Shown: one piece after another, positions 1-11,006 of the stretch
Layout of the letters: the number at the start of each line of letters is the position of its first letter
Numbering within the stretch: the first letter of the stretch is position 1
NCBI RefSeq assembly: GCF_902167145.1
Contig: NC_050096.1
Location: 198,850,566-198,914,565 of the forward strand
Length of the DNA stretch: 64,000 bases
Source of the DNA: Zea mays
Lineage: Eukaryota > Streptophyta > Magnoliopsida > Poales > Poaceae
Direction of reading: 5' to 3'
Made by a program: the position numbers and the translations under genes
Notes under the pieces: model-generated
What the model was told of the DNA's origin: nothing
Seen by the model: the letters and a program-made list of their open reading frames with translations, nothing else
Databases searched by the model: none

Positions 1-668
1 CTGGGTTTTGCCATCCCAAACCCGTACCCGTGAAAAATATCTATGCCCATTAAAAAACCCGTACCCATGACGGGTTTGAGATTTTGCCCAAACCCGTACC
101 CATCGGGTTAGCGGGTACCCATGGGTTACCCGTGGGTTTCATCTCCAATATACTTGTTCTTCTCATAATCAATAAGTATCGTAATGATTAATGAGATCAT
201 GATCCAAATTTTATGTAATGAACAATGAGTTCATGATTTGGTATAAAAATTATTAGTAGAGAGAATGAAATACAAATAATAACTTGTATAATTAAGTGAC
301 CTTGCACTAAGTTATCCATCCATCACATATATAACACTTGTAAAAACTATAATAGCAAGCAAGCAACACTCTCACCGACTACTGATACATTCACCAGTTG
401 ATAAAAATTAGGAAGTAAATAAGAAATAACAAGTTTGTTGTTCATTTATAAAATAAAATGACAATATGCACTAGGTTTGGTCGGGTTTAAAGAACCCACG
501 GGTTCACGGGTTTGGGTACTATAGGAACAAACCCGTACCCATAAACCCGCCGGGTATAGATTTATGTCCATTAACAAACCCATGGGTATGAAAATTGACC
601 CAAACCCGTACCCTAATGGGGTAAAAACCCATCGGGTTTCGGGTTTCGGGTACCCATTGCCATCTCTA
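1..668 (-). mobile_element. Non-autonomous hAT-like transposon, truncated by the window edge
   Basis: The segment ends at 668 in a terminus that reads, on the minus strand, TAGAGATGGCAATGGGTACC. This resembles the TIRs of plant hAT elements such as the Dart group. Both flanks (about 1-150 and 480-668) are packed with subterminal repeats of the type acccgtaccc/gggtacccat in both orientations, which is a hAT habit, while the middle (150-470) is AT-rich and non-coding. No transposase is visible. Homology to the retrotransposon LTR resumes at 669, so the element interrupted that LTR. The left TIR lies just outside the window. Assignment to hAT rests on TIR look and subterminal repeats; the 8-bp duplication cannot be seen from one side. 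Confidence 0.7.
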
Positions 669-1023
669 TCCGAGCCTAGCCTCGGCCAAGGGCAGCCGAC
701 CTCGAGAGACTTCCGTCTCGCCCGAGGCCCCCCTTTTAACGGCGGACACACCTCCGGCTCGCCCGAGGCCTTGGCTTCGCTTAGAAGCAACCCTGACTAA
801 ATCGCCGCACCGACTGACCAAGTTGCAGGAGCATTTAACGCAAAGGTGGCCTGACACCTCTATCCTGACGCGCGCCCCGGCAGAGCCGAAGTGACTGCCG
901 TCACTCCGCCGCTCCACTGACCGGTCTGACAGAAGGACAGCGCCGCCTGCGCCACTCCGACTGCAGTGCCACTCGACAGAGTGAGTCTGACAGGCAGTCA
1001 GACCTCGCCAGAGGCGCCATAGG

Positions 1024-1536
1024 AAACTCCGCTCCGCCCGACCCCAGGGCTCGGACTCGGGCTAAGACCCGGAAGACGGCGAACTCCGCTCCGCCCGACC
1101 CCAGGGCTCGGACTCGGGCTAAGACCCGGAAGACGGCGAACTCCGCTCCGCCCGACCCCAGGGCTCGGACTCGGGCTAAGACCCGGAAGACGGCGAACTC
1201 CGCTCCACCCGACCCCAGGGCTCGGACTCGGGCTAAGACCCGGAAGACGGCGAACTCCGCTCCGCCCGACCCCAGGGCTCGGACTCGGGCTAAGACCCGG
1301 AAGACGGCGAACTCTGCTCCGCCCGACCCCAGGGCTCGGACTCGGGCTAAGACCCGGAAGATGGTGAACTCCGCTCCGCCCGACCCCAGGGCTCGGACTC
1401 AGGCTAAGACCCGGAAGACGGCGAACTCCGCTCCGCCCGACCCCAGGGCTCGGACTCGGGCTCGGCCCCGGAAGACGACGAACTCCGCCTCGCCCGACCC
1501 CAGGGCTCGGACTCCGCCCTGGCCTCTGCCGAACGA
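1024..1536 (+). repeat. 57-bp minisatellite in the LTR (about nine units)
   Basis: Units start at 1024, 1081, 1138, 1195, 1252, 1309, 1366, 1423 and 1480, and each opens with (g/a)aactccgct. The last two are divergent. Unit length is exactly 57 bp, so all frames stay open across it and give artificial long ORFs on both strands. The same nine-unit array is in the 3' LTR. Confidence 0.95.
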
Positions 1537-2021
1537 CTTCCGCCTCGCCCGACCCAGGGGCTCGGGCTCGGGCTCGGCCTCGGCAACGGAAGACAGATTC
1601 GACCCCAGCTTCGGAGGAGCCCCCACGTCGCCCGACCTAGGGCACGGGCCCGCCACGTCAACAGGAAGCGCCATCATCATCCTACCCCGAGCCGACTCGG
1701 GTCACGGAGAACAAGACCGGCGTCCCATCTGGCTAGCTCCGCCAGATGGACAATGATGGCGCTCCACAAGCTCTGTGACGACGGCGGCTCTCAGCTCCCT
1801 TACGGAAGCAAGGCGACGTCAGCAAGGACTCGACCGCTCCTACAGCTGTCCCTCCGCCAGGCTCCATTGCTCCTCCGACAGCCACGACATCACGCCAGCA
1901 AGGTGCCAAGACCTCTCCGGCTGCCACATTGGCATGTACCTAGGGCGCTAGCTCTCTCTCCGCTAGACACGTAGCACTCTGCTACACCCCCCATTATACA
2001 CCTGGATCCTCTCCTTATGGC

Positions 2022-2028
2022 TATAAAA
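2022..2028 (+). promoter_or_regulatory. TATA box of the 5' LTR promoter (copy 1)
   Basis: Sequence tataaaa within ggctataaaaggaagg, about 310 bp before the LTR end. It is conserved at the same place in all four LTRs (14292, 47798, 58505). It is the likely U3 promoter driving the genomic RNA. Confidence 0.75.
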
Positions 2029-2334
2029 GGAAGGACCAGGGCCTTCTTAGAGAAGGTTGGCCGCGCGGGACCGAGGACGGGACAGGCGCTCTCTTGGGGC
2101 CGCTCGCTTCCCTCACCCGCGTGGACGCTTGTAACCCCCCTACTGCAAGCGCACCCGACCTGGGCGCGGGACGAACACGAAGGCCGCGGGACTTCCACCT
2201 CTCTCACGCCCGTCTCCGGCCACCTCGCCTCTCCCCCCTTCGCGCTCGCCCACGCGCTCGACCCATCTGGGCTAGGGCACGCAGCACACTCACTCGTCGG
2301 CTTAGGGACCCCCCTGTCTCGAAACGCCGACAGT

Positions 2335-2352
2335 TGGCGCGCCAGGTAGGGG
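2335..2352 (+). other. Primer binding site (copy 1)
   Basis: Begins with tggcgcgcc two bases after the LTR end and reads on through aggtagggg. It is in the canonical PBS position and identical in copy 2. The primer tRNA was not assigned. Confidence 0.75.
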
Positions 2353-2392
2353 CACGCTGCGTGCTGACGAACAGCTTCCCGTCAAGCTCCAG

Positions 2393-5300
2393 ATGGGCAG
2401 TCTCCAGCAACCTCTCCGGCCCGGTACGGTGCTCCGTTTCGGGAGTCTTGAGTTCATGTCCTTCGATGGCAGCTACGACATGATACTCCTTCCACCGCCG
2501 CGCGACAACGACAATGGCGGCCGACAACCCGCCCGCCGGCGGCGGAATCGACGACATCTTCCCCGCGTGGTGGAAGAACAACATTCAAGCTCGCTCCGTC
2601 CTCTCCCCCGCCAACGGAGGAGGAGGCGGGGCCATCAAGGCCAAGCGGGAGGCCGCGCTTCGTCGGCCGTCGAGCGAATCGACGCCCCTGACGCCCCGAC
2701 GGAAGGCACGCCGGGCGTCGACCTCGTGTTCGAAACGAAGGCAAGCGTCGTCCCCCCGCGACACGCTGATCCCGAGCAAGAAGACGACGCCGGCGCGCTC
2801 GCGGAAAGCCTGCAGGACGTCGCCCTCGTACCTGGGACGACGGTGCAACCAGTCCCCGATGTGACTACGTCGCTCCTCGTCGACCAAAAGGTACCGACTA
2901 ACTCCCATCTTACGTCATTTCGACTCGGCCTCAACCCGCCAAGCGACCTCGCTTTGGCGGGCGCTCTCATCGAGGCGAGTGCAACCCCACTGGGGTTTCG
3001 TATGCGGTCGCCTTGGGACCGGTTGACGGACGTCTCAACCTACGGGCCCTCTGGGTCCGAGGAAGATGACGATCCCAGCATCTGTTGGGATTTCTCCGGA
3101 CTTGGCAACCCCAGTGCCATGCGGGACTTCATGACCGCATGTGACTACTGCCTCTCCGACTGTTCCGACGGAAGCCGCAGCCTTGACGACGAGGGCTGCG
3201 GCCCAAGCCGCGAATGTTTCCACATCGAGCTAGGGGATCCCTCCGAAGGCAACCATCTCGGCATGCCGGAGGACGGTGATCTTCCTAGGCCGGTGCCTCG
3301 CGCCGACATCCCGCGGGAGCTAGCTGTGGTCCCCGCTCCGGCGGGGGGTTACGACCCACAACTCGAGCAAGTCCGCGAGGCGCAGGCCAGGCTCAACGAG
3401 GGAACAGGAGCGCTTGAGCCGATCCGTCGGGACGTCGGGCAGGTATGGGCGGGCCAACCCCCGGCCGGAGAAATACGTCACCTGCCCCAAGGTCTCCAGC
3501 ACCGCGTCGCCAACGATGTCAGGGTCAGGCCGCCGCCCGCATCCAGCGGGGTTGGCCAGAACCTGGCAGCCGCAGCGATGCTCCTCCGCGCGATGCCGGA
3601 GCCATCAACCACCGAGGGTCGGCGAATCCAGGGAGAGCTCAACAATCTCCTGGAAGGCGCTGCGGCCCGACGGGCCGAGAGCACTGCCTCCCGAAGGCAG
3701 GGATACCCCTCGGAACCTCATGCCGCGACTTCCCGATTCATGCGGGAAGCCTCGGTCTACACCGGGCGCACGCGCAACACCGCGCCTGCGGCCCCGGGCC
3801 ACCTCGGCAACGAGCACCATCGACGCGACCGTCGGGCCCACCTCGACGAAAGGGTGCGCCGAGGCTACCACCCCAGGCGTGGGGGGCGCTACGACAGCGG
3901 GGAGGATCGGAGTCCCTCGCCCGAACCACCCGGTCCGCAGGCCTTCAGTCGGGCCATCCGACGGGCACCGTTCCCGACCCGGTTCCGACCCCCGACTACC
4001 ATCACGAAGTACTCGGGGGAAACGAGGCCGGAACTGTGGCTCACAGACTACCGCCTGGCCTGCCAACTAGGTGGAACGGGCGACAACAACCTTATCATCC
4101 GAAACCTCCCCCCGTTCCTCTCCGACACTGCTCGCGCCTGGTTGGAACACCTGCCTCCGGGGCAGATCTCCAACTGGGACGACTTGGTCCAAGCCTTCGC
4201 CGGCAATTTCCAGGGCACGTACGTGCGCCCCGGGAATTCCTGGGACCTTCGAAGCTGCCAGCAACAGCCGGGGGAGTCGCTCCGGGACTACATCCGGCGA
4301 TTCTCGAAGCAGCGCACCGAGCTGCCCAACATCACCGACTCGGATGTCATCGGCGCGTTCCTCGCTGGCACCACTTGCCGCGACCTGGTGAGCAAGCTGG
4401 GTCGCAAGACCCCCACCAGGGCGAGCGAGCTGATGGACATCGCCACCAAGTTCGCCTCTGGCCAGGAGGCGGTCGAGGCTATCTTCCGAAAGGACAAGCA
4501 GCCCCAGGGCCGCCCATCGGAAGAGGCTCCCGAGGCGTCTACTCCGCGCGGCGCCAAGAAGAAGGGCAAGAAGAAGTCGCAATCGAAACGCGACGCCGCC
4601 GACGCGGACCTTGTCGCCGCCGCCGAGTGTAAGAACCCTCGGAAGCCCCCCGGAGGTGCAAACCTCTTCGACAAGATGCTCAAGGAGTCGTGCCCCTACC
4701 ATCAGGGGCCCGTCAAGCACACTCTCGAGGAGTGCGTCATGCTTCGGCGCCACTTCCACAGGGTCGGGCCACCCGCGGAGGGTGGCAGGGCCCACGACGA
4801 CGACAAGAAAGAAGATCACCAAGCAGGAGAGTACCCCGAGGTCCGCGACTGCTTCATGATCTACGGAGGGCATGCGGCGAATGCCTCGGCTCGGCATCGC
4901 AAGCAAGAGCGTCGGGAGGTCTGCTCGGTGAAGGTGGCGGCGCCAGTCTACCTAGACTGGTCCGACAAGCCCATCACCTTCGACCAGGCCGACCACCCCG
5001 ACCACGTGCCGAGCCCGGGGAAATACCCGCTCGTCGTCGACCCCGTCGTCGGCAACGTCAGGCTCACCAAGGTCCTGATGGATGGGGGCAGCTGCCTCAA
5101 CATCATCTACGCCGAGACCCTCAAGCTCCTGCGCGTCGATCTATCCTCCGTCCGAGCAGGCGCTGCGCCCTTCCACGGGATCATCCCTGGGAAGCGCGTC
5201 CAACCCCTCGGACGACTCGACCTCCCCGTCTGCTTCGGAACGCCCTCCAACTTCCGAAGGGAGACCTTGACGTTCGAGGTGGTCGGGTTCCGAGGAACCT

Positions 5301-5640
5301 ACCACGCGGTACTGGGAAGGCCATGCTACGCGAAGTTCATGGTCGTCCCCAACTACACCTACCTGGAGCTCAAGATGCCGGGCCCCAACGGGTCATCACC
5401 GTCGGCCCCACGTACAAACACGCGTTCGAATGCGACGTGGAGTGCGTGGAGTACGCCGAGGCCCTCGCCGAGTCCGAGGCCCTCATCGCCGACCTGGAGA
5501 ACCTCTCCAAAGAGGTGCCAGATGTGAAGCGTCATGCCGGCAACTTTGAGCCAGCGGAGACGGTTAAGGCCGTCCCACTCGACCCCAGTGGCGACACCTC
5601 CAAGCAGATCCGGATCGGTTCCGGGCTCGACCCCAAATAG
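2393..5640 (+). pseudogene. gag and protease of Tat copy 1, one frameshift
   Basis: The ATG at 2393 opens a frame that runs to 5527. It encodes a long variable N-terminus, then the retrotransposon gag domain at about residues 525-720 (core around WLEHLPPGQI and FAGNFQGTYV). A lysine-rich stretch and a C-x2-H-x5-H-x4-C cluster (CPYHQ...HTLEEC, residue about 766) follow. Near residue 895 is an aspartic protease with DGGSCLNII in place of the usual D-T/S-G. Copy 2 has four G at the run where this copy has three (5390-5392). That one-base loss shifts the frame, and the rest of the protease end reads in another frame to the TAG at 5638. The same TAG is present in copy 2. Confidence 0.9.
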
Positions 5641-8600
5641 GAAGCAGTGCTCGTCGACTTTCTCCGCGCAAACGCCGACGTCTTTGCGTGGAGTCCCTCG
5701 GACATGCCCGGCATACCGAGGGATGTCGCCGAGCACTCGCTGGATATTCGGGCCGGCGCCCGACCCGTCAGGCAGCCTCTACGCCGATTCGACGAGGAGA
5801 AGCGCAGAGTGATTGGCGAAGAGATCCACAAGCTAATGGCAGCAGGGTTCATCAAAGAGGTATTCCATCCCGAATGGCTTGCCAACCCTGTGCTTGTGAG
5901 GAAGAAAGGGGGGAAATGGCGGATGTGCGTAGACTACACTGGTCTCAACAAAGCATGTCCGAAGGTTCCCTACCCTCTGCCTCGCATCGATCAAATCGTG
6001 GATTCCACTGCTGGGTGCGAAACCCTGTCCTTCCTCGATGCCTACTCAGGGTATCACCAAATCCGGATGAAAGAGTCCGACCAGCTCGCGACTTCTTTCA
6101 TCACACCGTTCGGCATGTACTGCTACGTCACCATGCCGTTCGGTTTGAGGAATGCGGGCGCGACGTACCAGCGGTGCATGAACCATGTGTTCGGCTAACA
6201 CATCGGACGCACAGTCGAGGCCTACGTCGATGACATCGTAGTCAAGACAAGGAAGGCTTCCGACCTCCTCTCTGACCTTGAAGTGACATTCCGATGTCTC
6301 AAGGCGAAAGGAGTCAAGCTCAATCCTGAGAAGTGTGTCTTCGGGGTGCCCCGGGGCATGCTCCTGGGGTTCATCGTCTCCGAGCGAGGCATCGAAGCCA
6401 ACCCGGAGAAGATCGCAGCCATCACCAGCATGGGACCCATCAAGGACTTAAAAGGCGTACAGAGGGTCATGGGACGCCTCGCGGCCCTGAGCCGCTTCAT
6501 CTCACGCCTCGGCGAAAGAGGTCTGCCTCTGTACTGCCTCTTAAGGAAGGCCGAGTGTTTCGCTTGGACCCCTGAGGCCGAGGAAGCCCTCGGGAACTTG
6601 AAGGCGCTCCTTACAAAGGCGCCTGTCTTGGTGCCCCCAGCTGATGGAGAAGCCCTCTTGGTCTACGTCGCCGCTACCACTCAGGTGGTTAGCGCCTCGA
6701 TTGTGGTCGAGAGGCAAGAGGAAGGGCATGCATTGCCCGTTCAGAGGCCAGTCTACTTCGTCAGCGAGGTACTGTCCGAGACCAAGATCCGCTACCCGCA
6801 AGTTCAGAAGCTGCTGTATGTTGTGATCCTGACGAGGCGGAAGTTACGACACTACTTCGAGTCTCATCCGGTAACTGTGGTGTCATCCTTCCCCCTGGGG
6901 GAGATCATCCAGTGCCGAGAGGCCTCCGGCAGGATCGCAAAGTGGGTGGTGGAAATCATGGGCGAAACAATCTCGTTCGCCCCTCGGAAGGCCATCAAGT
7001 CCCAGGTGTTGGCGGACTTCGTGGCCGAATGGGTCGACACCCAGCAGCCGACGGCTCCGATCCAACCGGAGCTCTGGACCATGTTTTTCGACGGGTCGCT
7101 GATGAAGACGGGAGCCAGCGCGGGCCTGCTCTTCATCTCGCCCCTCGGGAAGCATCTACGATACGTGCTACGCCTCCATTTCCCGGCGTCCAACAATGTG
7201 GCTGAGTACGAGGCTCTGGTCAACGGGTTGCGGATCGCCATCGAGCTAGGGGTCAGACGCCTCGACGCCCGCGGTGACTCGCAGCTCGTCATCGACCAAG
7301 TCATGAAGAACTCTCACTTCCGCGACCCGAAGATGGAGGCCTACTGCGATGAGGTTCGACGCCTGGAAGACAAGTTCTACGGGCTCGAGCTCAACCACAT
7401 CGCTCGGCGCTACAACGAGACTGCGGACGAGCTGGCTAAAATAGCCTCGGGGCGAACAACGGTTCCCCCGGACGTCTTCTCCCGGGATCTGCATCAACCC
7501 TCCGTCAAGATCGACGACGCTCCCGAGCCCGAGGCACCCTCGGCACAGCCCAAGGCACCCTCGGCACAGCCCGAGGCGCCCTCGGCACGGCCCGAGGCAC
7601 CCTCGGCTCAGCCCGAGGTACCCTCGGCCCCCGAGGGCGAGGCACTGGACGTCGAGGAGGAGCAGAGCGGGGCCACGCCTGATCGAGATTGGCAGGCCCC
7701 GTACCTGCAATATCTCCGCCGAGGAGAGCTACCCCCCGACCAAGCCGAGGCTCGGCGGGTAGCGCGACGCGCCAAGTCGTTCGTCTTGCTGGGCGATGAA
7801 GAGGAGCTCTACCATCGCAGCCCCTCGGGCATCCTCCAGCGATGCATCTCCATCACCGAAGGTCAGGAACTCCTGCAAGAAATACACTCGGGGGCTTGCG
7901 GCCATCACGCAGCACCCCGAGCCCTTGTCGGGAATGCTTTCCGGCAAGGCTTCTACTGGCCAACGGCGGTGGCTGACGCCACTAGAATTGTCCGCACCTG
8001 CGAAGGGTGCCAATTCTATGCGAAGCAGACCCACCTGCCCGCTCAGGCTCTGCAGACCATTCCCATCACCTGGCCCTTTGTTGTATGGGGTCTAGACCTC
8101 GTCGGTCCCTTGCAGAAGGTGCCCGGGGGCTACACGCACCTGCTGGTCGCCATCGACAAATTCTCCAAGTGGATCGAGGTCCGACCCCTGAACAGCATCA
8201 GGTCCGAGCAGGCGGTGGCGTTCTTCACCAACATCATCCATCGCTTCGGGGTCCCAAACTCCATCATCACCGACAACGGTACCCAGTTCACCGGCAAAAA
8301 ATTCTTGGATTTTTGCAAGGATCACCACATCCGGGTGGACTGGGCCGCCGTGGCTCATCCCATGTCGAATGGGCAAGTAGAGCGTGCCAACGGCATGATT
8401 CTACAAGGGCTCAAGCCTCGGATCTACAACAGCCTCAACAAGTTCGGCAAGCGATGGATGAAGGAACTCCCCTCGGTGGTCTGGAGCCTAAGGACGACGC
8501 CGAGTCGTGCCACGGGTTTCACGCCGTTCTTCCTGGTCTACGGGGCCGAGGCCATCTTGCCCACCGACCTGGAATACGGCTCCCCGAGGACGAGGGCCTA

Positions 8601-8931
8601 CAACGATCAAAGCAACCAAGCTAGCCGAGAAGAATCGCTGGACCAGCTGGAAGAGGCTCGGGACAGGGCCTTACTACACTCGGCGCGGTACCAGCAGTCC
8701 CTGCGACGCTACCACGCCCGAGGGGTCCGGTCCCGAGACCTCCAGGTGGGCGATCTGGTGCTTCGACTGCGGCAAGACGCCCGAGGGAGGCACAAGCTCA
8801 CGCCCCCCTGGCAGGGGCCATTCGTCATCGCCAAAGTTCTGAAGCCAGGAACATACAAGCTGGCCAACAATCAAGGCGAGATCTACGGCAACGCTTGGAA
8901 CATCAAACAGCTACGTTGCTTCTACCCTTAA
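5641..8931 (+). pseudogene. pol (RT, RNase H, aRNH, integrase) of Tat copy 1
   Basis: The frame continues directly after the TAG at 5638-5640. Reverse transcriptase shows [31 protein letters not shown] and [14 protein letters not shown] at 6196-6198 (copy 2 has GAA there) cuts RT just before YVDD. Next come a degenerate first RNase H, then the archaeal-type RNase H (FFDGSLMKTG, NNVAEYEALVNG, GDSQLVIDQV, ETADELAKIA). A PEAPSAQ-repeat linker follows at about 7525-7650. Integrase has the HHCC finger (ACGHHAAPRA..CEGCQ) and a D-D-E core (DLVGP, TDNGTQF, GQVERANG) and ends at the TAA at 8929-8931. Apart from the one stop the domains look well kept. Confidence 0.93.
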
Positions 8932-10370
8932 GATGTTTTCAAGTTATTCACATACCTCGCACCAACGCAAAGTTTAGTCGTCAAGGAAGGGTCGGCCTCG
9001 CCTCGGCAAAGCCCGACCCTCCCTCGAGGGCTAAAAGGGGGGAGACCCCCTCTGCGTCGAATTTTTCCTCGAAAAAAGGATCTCTTTTTAGCAGAATTTC
9101 TTTCGTGCTTCTTGACTACTTCGGAAAGCGGATCCTGGAAACGACGGAGTACACGTAAGCAGCCAAGGCTGACCGAGCCAAGGGACTCCTACGCCTCCGG
9201 GATAAGGATACCTCACTCATCACCTTCTGCGATAAGTAACTCGCGTTCGGATAAAGCGACTCCGTGGACCGAACAAGTCTTCACGTTCGGAAGCTCTTCT
9301 ACCAAAGCGGTCCTTCAAGCTTTCTCGACTAAGTCGGGGACAGGGCCTCACGGATGGGTGAAAGTACGCGTAAGCGGCAAGGCCGACCGAGCCGAGGGAC
9401 TCCTACGCCTCCGGGATACGGATACCTCACTCATCACCTTCCGCGAGAAGCAACTCTCGCTCACGCAGACATCCCTGTTACCGACGGAAAGTCCAGATGC
9501 TCGAAATAAGAGGAAAGAAGACGCGGCTTTACAGCACGGCGAGGGTGTGTTTTCTGGCCTCGGCGGCCACAGAAGGCACACGCTACAAGACAATCTGATC
9601 CTGCAGGCTCGGGTCTTCACGCTGAAGGGGGCCGTAGCACCCTCGGCATCGGCGACGTCTTCAGCAAGGTCCGACCCAGCCTCGGACGGCGGCGCGGTCA
9701 GGGACTTCTCCGGGAATCCGGCCCGAGCAGGCGGCTCGGCCGGTTACCCCTGGGGCCTCGGCCAACCGACTTCCAAGGGCGCCAGCCCGACCCGAGGCCT
9801 CGGCTGATCGACTCCGGCGCCGGCTCCGCTGACGGACAACCCGGCCAGGCTCCGGCCAACCAGGTTCCCATTTCCGAGCCAACTCCGCCTCTGTCCGTAC
9901 TGATATCGCTACCCCTGGCCTCGGCTCATCGAAGAGCGGCCAAGGGGTCCCTTTAACTAAGCTAGAAGAGCCTCAGACAACAAGGCCGATCGAGCCGAGG
10001 GATTCCTACGCCTCCGGGATACGGATACGTCACTCGTCACCTTGACACGGGACGACTCCTGCTTGGTGAAGCGGTTCAGATAATCAACAGGCGAGACTTA
10101 GTGCTCGAAAATGAGGAAAAAACATGGCTCCGTGCCAAAATTACATACATGTTCAGGCCTCGACAGCCGCAATGAACAAAACCACTGGCATTCGAAGTGC
10201 CATTACAAACGGAACTCCGGTTCCCCCTCCGCAGGTACGAACAACCCCACTCCGAGGGGGAAGGCCTGCGGAGCAACGGAAGGCCGACGAACGGCGCGCC
10301 GTCACCTGCTCCAGCAGCAGCGACGACGACGACTTCTGCTCCGGGGGGTCGAACAGCGGCAGCACTGACC

Positions 10371-11006
10371 TCAGGGCGGATGCTGCTGCCGGGAGGCCCC
10401 CGCCCACGCCAAAACTCGTGAGGCAAGGACGGGCAGAAGGCCGTAGAGTTGGAGGTCAGTCCGTGGCCGGCCCTGGCTATCTCGCCGGCAGCAGAACCTC
10501 TTCAAGCTGCCGTGGCGGATGCCGGCGCCGCGAGCGGCTCCGAAGCCACTCGCGCCCGAAAGCCAGGCACGCTGCAGCTGCCAGCGCCACGGACGACGGC
10601 CGCCCTTCCCTCCGATCACTGAGTGAAGGAGCGAGCCGCCGCCCGCACAGAGGCCGACCCCAACTCGGCACTCTCCCCTCCCCAGCCTTGGTGATGAAAA
10701 TCCTTGAGGCTGAGGGAGGGGCAGAGGCCGCAGCCCGGCTCGCTTTCCCCCACCATCAAGCCGGAGGTCGCCATCTCGGGCGACCGCCGGTGGAGGGGTG
10801 CGGCCGGGCTGCGTGATGAAAATCCTAGAAGCCGAACGATGGCTGAGAGGTACCAACTCCCATGGAGTTGCGTTCCTCCAACGAGGAGGCGGAAAGGCGG
10901 CGGATACCCCCCATCCGGGGGCTTGGAAGATGGGAAGACACGACGCATAAGGGAGGAAGAAGACATGGTTGCCTTCTGAAAGGAGTCTCCCTCCTTTTAA
11001 AGGCAA
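10371..11006 (-). other. Antisense ORF in the 3' region, of doubtful reality
   Basis: This is an open minus-strand frame of 211 codons inside the 1.48-kb segment present only in copy 1. Some Tat elements are known to carry an antisense ORF between pol and the 3' LTR, and the position fits. The sequence shows no domain that I recognise, the region is GC-rich, and it overlaps plus-strand open frames of similar size, so it may be chance. Codon bias and conservation could not be assessed. Confidence 0.2.

Larger units (their letters stand above)
669..2332 (+). repeat. 5' LTR of Tat copy 1 (5' end displaced by hAT insertion)
   Basis: Collinear with 12945-14602 of the 3' LTR. The 6-bp length difference is an extra gggctc-type hexamer near 1560-1575. 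It ends in cgccgaca at 2332, directly before the PBS. It holds the minisatellite, a TATA box and the transcript start region. Confidence 0.93.

Noticed and set aside
446..800. Overlapping small ORFs at the left edge
   Set aside because: They cross the hAT/LTR border and consist of subterminal repeats.
1024..1536. CRISPR-like array
   Set aside because: Units are head-to-tail without unique spacers, in a plant LTR; it is a minisatellite.
4067..4906. Long minus-strand ORFs opposite gag (also 49424-50680)
   Set aside because: They are shadows of the GC-rich gag frame in the opposite strand and have no motifs.
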